Assembly: GCA_026182355.1 (NCBI GenBank)
Contig: JAPFBL010001617.1
Span: 8,681,001 to 8,745,000, forward strand
Direction of reading: 5' to 3'
From: Hermatobates lingyangjiaoensis
Lineage: Eukaryota > Arthropoda > Insecta > Hemiptera > Hermatobatidae
Length of the DNA stretch: 64,000 nucleotides
Part shown: piece after piece, positions 57,811 to 64,000 of the stretch
Layout: each line of letters begins with the position of its first letter
Position numbering within the stretch: position 1 is the stretch's first letter
Translations under genes and position numbers: made by a program
Notes under the pieces: model-generated
Databases searched by the model: none
What the model saw: only the letters and a program-made list of their open reading frames with translations
What the model was told of the DNA's origin: nothing

Positions 57811-58183
57811 TAGAGTTCAATGTACATAAAAAAACATAGAGAAATGAATAGCACACACTTAAAGCCTCTAATTTTTGGTTTGAACCGCCTTCAGGAAAGA
57901 TGAGGGAGAAACCAAGCGTAATGGTTCAGAGACTGTTGGAGAGCAACAATATTGTCGCATGCGCGCCCGGTCACAGACAATAAGGTAGACAGGAATCAAT
58001 TTATAATTAAATCAAATTATTAAATATGAAAAAATAATAAATAAATAAAATTGAGGGATGAAGAGAGGAATTGATATATAAATAAAAGTACGGACTAAGC
58101 TATGATAAAATAAAATAGTCCGTACGGTTCAAACCGAAACTTAGAGACCTATGTACTCTATGTTTCTTTATGTACATTGGACT
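57811..58183. repeat. Foldback, FB2-like, between TA tracts
   Basis: The left arm has 'gttcaatgtacataaaaaaac' and 'cctctaatttttggtttgaacc' (57812-57888). The right arm has 'ggttcaaaccgaaacttagag' and 'ctttatgtacattggac' (58126-58183). TA tracts lie before (57801-57811) and after (58222-58242). The interior is A-rich with a GC-rich 'gcatgcgcgcccgg' at 57957-57970. Confidence 0.75.
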
Positions 58184-58221
58184 ATATTTGTCCGTTTTGG
58201 ATAGTATTTTCATCGAATAAG

Positions 58222-58361
58222 TATATATATATATATATATATCTGTGTAAAAAGATTTCACATAAACACCTGACATAACAATTAATAATCAAACAACAAA
58301 ATGAAAAGGGAGAAAAGACTAAGATCTTTCAACCGTAACAAGAGTCTAAAAACCAACTGAA
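58222..58361. repeat. (TA)n tract plus truncated FB1 copy d
   Basis: A TA tract at 58222-58242 is followed by 'aaagatttcacataaacacctg' and 'agactaagatctttcaaccg', the FB1 left half. The right arm is missing. Confidence 0.8.
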
Positions 58362-58400
58362 AATCTTTTTAAAAAGTAGTAAATATTACTTCATGAAAAG

Positions 58401-58580
58401 TTAAGCACGTTCTCCACGAATACGACAAGCTAACTGGATATTTTTGGGCACGATACTAACTCGTTTGGTATGAATAGCACACAAATTAGTGTCTTCAAAC
58501 AAACCAACTAAGTATGCCTCACTTGTATCCTGAAGGGCCATAACAGCAGAACTTTGGAAACGTAAGTCCGTTTTGAAATC
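58401..58580 (-). pseudogene. Histone H3 C-terminal fragment (residues 77-135)
   Basis: The minus strand encodes 59 residues plus TAA, collinear without gaps to histone H3 positions 77-135: [34 protein letters not shown], then KRV and the end RIRGERA. Residues 87-90 are S-A-V-M with Ser96, the signature of canonical (replication-dependent) insect H3, not H3.3 (A-A-I-G). Lys79 is kept. Changes I count against canonical H3 are E94D, A95T, A114T, T118S, M120V, D123N and R128C. Upstream of codon 77 the H3 sequence is lost (the next codon is TAA). I see no histone 3' stem-loop or poly(A). It is most likely a 5'-truncated pseudogene. A last exon of a divergent intron-containing H3 is possible, as AAG precedes ATTTC. 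H3 is a nucleosome core protein. Confidence 0.9.
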
Positions 58581-61500
58581 TTACCTAGATTAATGGTGTC
58601 TATAAATGTTATCTTAGTTTATATTGCCATGGAGTTATTAATTGTAATATAAAAAAATAGTGTTATCTATTCTTTTTATAGAACCCCTGTACTATCTAGA
58701 GGTTCAGGTGTTCTATAACCATTTGTTTCTCCCTCAGTACCCTCTATGGAGAATGGGTTCTGGTTAACATGAGTGGGATCTTAATAAGGGTTATAAGTTG
58801 AGTGCGTGTTAACGTATGCGTTTGCGTGTGGCCGCTGAGCTCGTCGACCCAGAATTTGCGCTACCCTATCAACGGCTTATCACTTTAGGGGAATACTAAT
58901 TGCATTAAGAAAACATGTCAAATTATTCTAATGAAACTATTTTAAGTTTGTTGTTACTTATAAAAAGGATATAGCAACATTAAAAGTTAATGAAATCATA
59001 ATTGACGATTTATGTGTTTGATATTACGTTTACAGGTTAGCCAGATAAAAATAAAACCAAATATTCTATTGTAATCATAAAAAATAAAACAGTAATTACC
59101 AGCAGTAATCAACTACAATGTTCAACTGATGGAAAGTTTGTATTTGTGGCTATTGGAATTAAGCATAATTTGACATGTTTGAGACAGTTTTTTTGACAGT
59201 TTTCTTTTTGCTTCATTAAACTTGCATGTGTAGACAATCTAAATTCGTTTTTAGATCCTCTCTAAACATTTAACCTCTCTTAAATAGCAAAAATGTAAAT
59301 CACAAAGTAATTAACTAAATACTTTTTTTATAGTGATAAATTATTATTTTTATAAGTTATGATATTGGGTGTGGCAGAAATACCAATTATTTTTTATAAA
59401 AATAGTATAACTAGTTTTCTTATAGCCTTTTTCATTTGAGTAGTCAGGTAAGACATACCTAAAGGTTCTTGTATCCTGTAAACAATTCTGGTCACCTGCT
59501 TTCAGTAATACAAACTATGAAGTGTCTCGCTTATAGACCGCTTGTTACGTGACGGAGGGAATGCGCGTAATCCTGCCACGCTACGTTTCTTCTGTGAAAA
59601 TTCTGACATTTCTTTAAAGATTATTCAAACAGAAATGTATTCTGTTTTATCTAGTGAAAAATTATGAAAAGTAAAATGCTTTTTATAGTAATAAGGACCC
59701 TATAAGGCAAGTTACTTAAGTGTAACTAGACAACTGAGACATTCTTAAACATATTCGCATCCAGTAACACTAACATGGTGAATAGAGAAATGGAAGAATA
59801 GTAATTAGTGGAATAAACTTCAAACAAATTCAAACCATGCTTGATGCGGTCGATATAAAACACTTACTGCTGATTAAGCTATTACTTCGTTATTTTGATA
59901 AGCAGGATGTTTTTTTTAACTTCCACATGGCTGAGTTGAATATGTATCAGCCATATTTCTGCAATGGTTATTCTACAGAAAAAAATTTGACAATTAATTG
60001 AAATAGACATTATTTGATTTGGTCCATCTAGTCGACATGACTATGACAATGTTTTTGTCAATCTGTACAGTAACCGTTCTAAAAGTCATATTGAAGTTAC
60101 AAACAAGCAATTAAAAACACTGCACTGTGCAATATCTTACAAGTTTTGTATTCAAATTTCCAACCGTATCTATGGATTTATTACGAGCATCAGTTTCTAA
60201 GACAGACAAAGAAAGTAGCAGTCTACAGTGACTACTAATATTTCCAAATCTTGGCAATAATAACGAACCGTACTCTGTTTTTGACTGAGATCCTCTTATT
60301 TAGTATAATCTGATGCTTAAATAACTGCTATCTTTCACAAAAAGTTTTACGCTGTTGAAGTAACATTAGTCTTTGACATATATACTGAAAGTGGTATTAG
60401 GACCAAATTGAAATGTCAAAGATGCTTAAATACACCAAAAAACATTAAAATTGTATGAGCACACACATTGTTACTCTGACAAAATCTAAGTTATCTTGCT
60501 AATAAGAAACATATCTCTTTGCAACTTACTTGCCACCTTAAAAGGTCTGTATATGCTCGTTTACAGCAAAAGATGAAGCTGATATACATATTGTGCCTAC
60601 TGGAGCAGAATACAAAGCAAGTAGTGGTTGGTTAAGCAGATCTTTTTTTACTTCCGGTGCAATGTTCATCATGCAGAAAAAAGTTCAAGGAAAATTAAAA
60701 ATAATGTAAAATTGCCAGCTCTAAAGATCAGGAGAACATTGTTTTACCAAGGATTGTAAAATTATCCTCTTCCTTCAAGCAATTGTTCACAACACAGCCT
60801 CAGGCACCATAAAACGACATAGTGCAGGGAGCATAATTGTTCAACCTTAGTGAATATCTCCAATAGGGAGATTATTAGTGACGATAATTCTACTTACAAT
60901 GGCATCGAGCGATCATAAGTGAGGTTTGTAATCAAATTCTAGAACGGCATCAAGAAAGAATAAAATATGTAGAATAATAGGCAATTCTAGCTATTGTACC
61001 CGACTTAACTCGGATAGATTAGTTATGTAACTTTCAATGATAAATAAGGTAGGCCTTGTACACTGAGTGTTTTGATCATAGGTTTTAATTAAAATACCTG
61101 ATGATGCAGCCTTTGTGAAACCGGTCGGGTGACTCCACCAGCGATATATGAAGCATTACGGAAGTTTATAATAATATTATCTTATCTTCTAGTCGGACAA
61201 GTATACTTTGAAATGTTTCTGGAGTACTTTTTCTAAATATCCTCACCATAGTTTCATTTTATGTATCTCTTAAGACTAAAAAAGAAAAAAAAAACAGATT
61301 TCCTATAGCTTTTCTTTTTTTTTTTTTTTTGGAGGGCATCATCTAAATTTAATAACACAAACACAGGGATATTTGGAATGTAAATAAGTGTTATTTAAAT
61401 TAAATTGTTCCATAATTATTTTTATCAAATAACTTGTATTGACATGCAGATATTACCAAAATTTATTCAAACTTGAGATAAAGACCTAAAAGTATTATAC

Positions 61501-61805
61501 GCCAATTTAATAGCTTTTAAACCTGCACTAAAGTTCACCTCCCTAAAACCTTACCAACGCCAACCAAATCAACATGTAAAGATTTCATCAAGATCAATTA
61601 AGTAATTTTGAAATACATGGCAAGCCCGTGGACAGGAATAGAGTAAATTATATATATACATGGTACAACAGAAAAGTTAAATAAAGATATAAAAAGAAGA
61701 CAAAAAAGGATGTAATATAATAAAAGAGGAAAATGAGGTTATCTGAGGTGGAACATAGGAGAATAAAAATGTTATAAGGCAACAAGAAAAGGTTAAATAA
61801 GGAAA
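58581..61805. other. Mostly unassigned DNA with two weak signals
   Basis: At about 60567-60710 a plus frame reads AKDEADIHIVPTGAEYKASS and GWLSR. The 'xxKASxGWLxRF' part resembles the CENP-B-type HTH of Tigger/Jerky transposases, but the rest does not follow. At 61098-61121 CTGATGA, a 12-base spacer and GAAACC resemble a hammerhead core without a good stem. GC-richer patches at 58800-58870 and 59520-59590 are unrecognised. T-rich runs lie at 61313-61330. Confidence 0.35.
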
Positions 61806-61912
61806 TAAAATAATAGCAGAAGGTTAATTAAATTTATAAGGTAATAGCAGAAGGTCACAATTTATAAGGTAATAGCAGATAAATTTATAAGGTAATAGCA
61901 GGATTAAATAAA
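61806..61912. repeat. Short tandem repeat
   Basis: The unit AATTTATAAGGTAATAGCAG (about 20-30 bases with spacers) is repeated about three to four times. The minus frame 61824-62093 is its shadow. Confidence 0.85.
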
Positions 61913-64000
61913 GTTCTATTAAATAAGGTAAAAGGTTATAAGAAAATAGAGAAAGTAATAAGAGGAAAAGAATAGTAAATATTAAAGACAATTGCACAAA
62001 CTTTTTCTCAACAGTGTGTATGACATGAGTTTGTGGAATGTTTGGGAAGACAAAAAAATTAAATTGATAAATAATGAGAAACTGTCGGATCACTTGGACA
62101 CCTCATATATTCAAACTCAACGGTATAATTTGTTCAAACTTGGTAATAATCATTCCATTAGTTATGAGAAACCTGAAATTATTGACCAATGGTATGGTAT
62201 TGTTATTATTAATCTAGTGCTTCAATCTCTTCATAATGGCGCGTTCTGCGGCACTACCCGTGATATTGTGCATCAATAATATCACGCCAATTAATAATTA
62301 TGCTTTATTGATTTTGCATATAAATTACCAAAAATCGTTAAATTCTTCAAGGCTATCTCCCATTCAGATAGAACACGATCGAAGATTTCTGTCTTTTATA
62401 GATGGAGAGTTAAAATTTTTCCTACACTGTTCATTAGACCTTGCATAAGTAGTAGTTTAGAAGAAAAAATCATATAGATACTCTACATAATATTTTAAAT
62501 CCCTCTCGGAAGATAGTAATTTCTTTCAAATGTAATTTTACTTGGATTCTGCTTTTTAAACTAATAAAAAAACTATTGTTCTAGTCACCTTTTATCTTTT
62601 TTTTTTCTTAATCCTTTCACCCATTTCACACCTTTGAAAGCTTGGGTATGTTGTGCAAAAATGTTCGAGACTGAAAGATGTTTCTCATTGCCCAGTATTA
62701 CCTTGCTTCTAGGAACCTATCTACGTAGAATTCAACTTATTAACGCTGGTTTCAATATTAATTTTTGAATCCTCAGTATATCTGATTAGAGCACAATTCT
62801 AAAAATGTCAATGTGTCGTACTAACTTTTCAACTTTTTATCTATTGTAGTGGTCTTTTCATTATTTAGCAGTCCCAAATTAATCATTTTTGAAAAAAAAA
62901 ACTAATTGAGAGAGTTAATTAATATTTTCATCCTGAAGATAGGACAAATTGTCTTTGCTCCAGCTATCCCTGGGCACGTTTGGTTTTTTAGATCACACAA
63001 CCGATGCATATGAACCATAGGATTTATCACACTAAACATAGTAACTTTGAGAAGCCAAAGTGAAGATTTGGTGTTAAGATTCCATGTTTTAGCAAAGAAT
63101 TTCTTCCATCAGAACATTGCTTTCATGTTCATAACAATTGTGTGTATTATATTTAGTCTTTCGTCTAAAGAGACTTCAAGAGTGTTTCCGTATCTCTAAC
63201 ATTTCTAGATCAACATTTTTATGAAAGTGTTTCTGACATTTACTTTGATTCTCCTTGAGAAATGCAAGGTCCTTTTAATGTACATTTATCATTCTGCATG
63301 CTCAAAGCTTCATGGAGCATGATGCATTATCAGAAAGGAAGTACAATCAATCATTCCTCATTTTCCAATAACAAGATCAGCTCCATATCATGGTATATCA
63401 GAACTTTCATTATTATCCAATATTATATTCTTCATTATTTAGTAGAGTATCACAATAATCACAATAAATTCACAACTAATCATCACAAAAAGAGGTACAA
63501 CACACCTCTTAAAGACAGTCTTTAGTATTCTCAATATAAGTTGAGGTAGATCCAAAACTTACACTAACTATTCTTCTGTTAGATTACTGTGATCCATTCA
63601 ATAGTTTCTGGATTAATACCTCTACATATTAATGTTGATCCTTGGATTTCAAAAAGTCTATTACGAGCTCCTTTCATATTCAATAACCAAACCAAAGTCA
63701 TTCTTTTAGAACTTCAAAATTTTCCTATTTTATGAAACAAAATTTTAGGAACAGGTGCTGTCAATTTTGATTATGACTTCTCATAAGTGTTCCCTTATGT
63801 AGATTCCCATTTTGACTATAATTCTTATATTTCTAATAGTACAGCATTTGACATTTTGAAAGTAACATTACTCGTTTGATATGTAATGTTATGAAGTATT
63901 TATTGTAAGATAATATCAATTCGATATTTTATGTTAATTCAATCAACAAAGATATTGAATATATTAGCCCTATTTACGAATAAGAATAATAAATAAGCCC
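61913..64000. other. AT-rich DNA; weak R1-B similarity
   Basis: Plus frames 61992-62279 (95 codons) and 62236-62448 (70 codons) have no motif I know. Parts of 62380-62460 ('ttttatagatggag', 'cataagtagtag') and about 62990-63250 ('gccaaagtgaagattt', 'catcagaacattgctttcatg') resemble R1 subfamily B at low similarity. There is nothing else to report to the window end. Confidence 0.35.

Noticed and set aside
58401..58580. Centromeric H3 (CENP-A) identity for the histone fragment
   Set aside because: The sequence is far too close to canonical H3 and keeps the S-A-V-M signature. CENP-A proteins diverge strongly in this region.
1..64000. CRISPR arrays, bacterial operons, defence or phage systems
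   Set aside because: No regularly spaced direct repeats with unique spacers and no prokaryotic gene organisation. The content is eukaryotic repeat DNA.

Overview
This is non-coding, strongly AT-rich DNA from an animal genome, most likely an arthropod and probably an insect. The evidence is a Jockey-type non-LTR retrotransposon with an arthropod-style three-knuckle Gag, two families of PIF1-helicase Helitrons, several Penelope-like element (PLE) relics, many long (TA)n tracts, and a fragment of a canonical animal histone H3. There are no bacterial-type operons, promoters or terminators. I see no intact protein-coding host gene, and nearly every open frame is a transposon relic or a chance frame.

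The dominant component is an unclassified interspersed repeat, called R1 here. It is about 2 kb when complete and about 18 pieces were found on both strands. Its left end reads TCTGGAGTGGCCTACACTCA. Its right end ends in ACTTTACTTATAGTAAAGT, which forms a subterminal inverted repeat with the left end. R1 was host to later insertions: a full-length but inactivated 4.5 kb Jockey-like LINE (16845-21347, 5-bp target duplication) and a tandem pair of Helitrons (40663-43056) each interrupt an R1 copy.

Layout. 1-2.8 kb: unique DNA, then a decayed Helitron (family 1) ending in CTAG. 6-7.2 kb: R1. 8-9.15 kb: PLE reverse transcriptase relic. 9.5-11.5 kb: two TA-flanked foldback hairpins. 12-22.6 kb: a pile of reverse-oriented R1 units with the LINE inside. 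25.7-28.4 kb: R1, a 163-bp near-perfect inverted repeat and a Helitron-1 relic. 29.2 kb: tRNA-like sequence. 29.3-33.6 kb: R1, exon-like blocks and a 669-bp perfect tandem duplication. 34-35.7 kb: R1. 35.8-37.4 kb: pseudogene relics of unidentified origin. 39.4-44.5 kb: R1 with Helitrons. 45.2-48.5 kb: Helitron-1 and Helitron-2 copies and a perfect 70-bp hairpin. 51.3-53.4 kb: R1 pieces around one credible host-gene terminal exon (52170-52414). 53.8-58.4 kb: PLE relics and foldbacks with TA tracts. 58.4 kb: histone H3 C-terminal fragment. 58.6-64 kb: mostly featureless.

The best leads are: recurrent CTGANGA-stem-GAAA modules in the PLE/foldback sequences, which look like hammerhead ribozyme cores; the nested, datable insertion order; the histone H3 fragment; and the perfect 669-bp tandem duplication, which carries an exon-like block.
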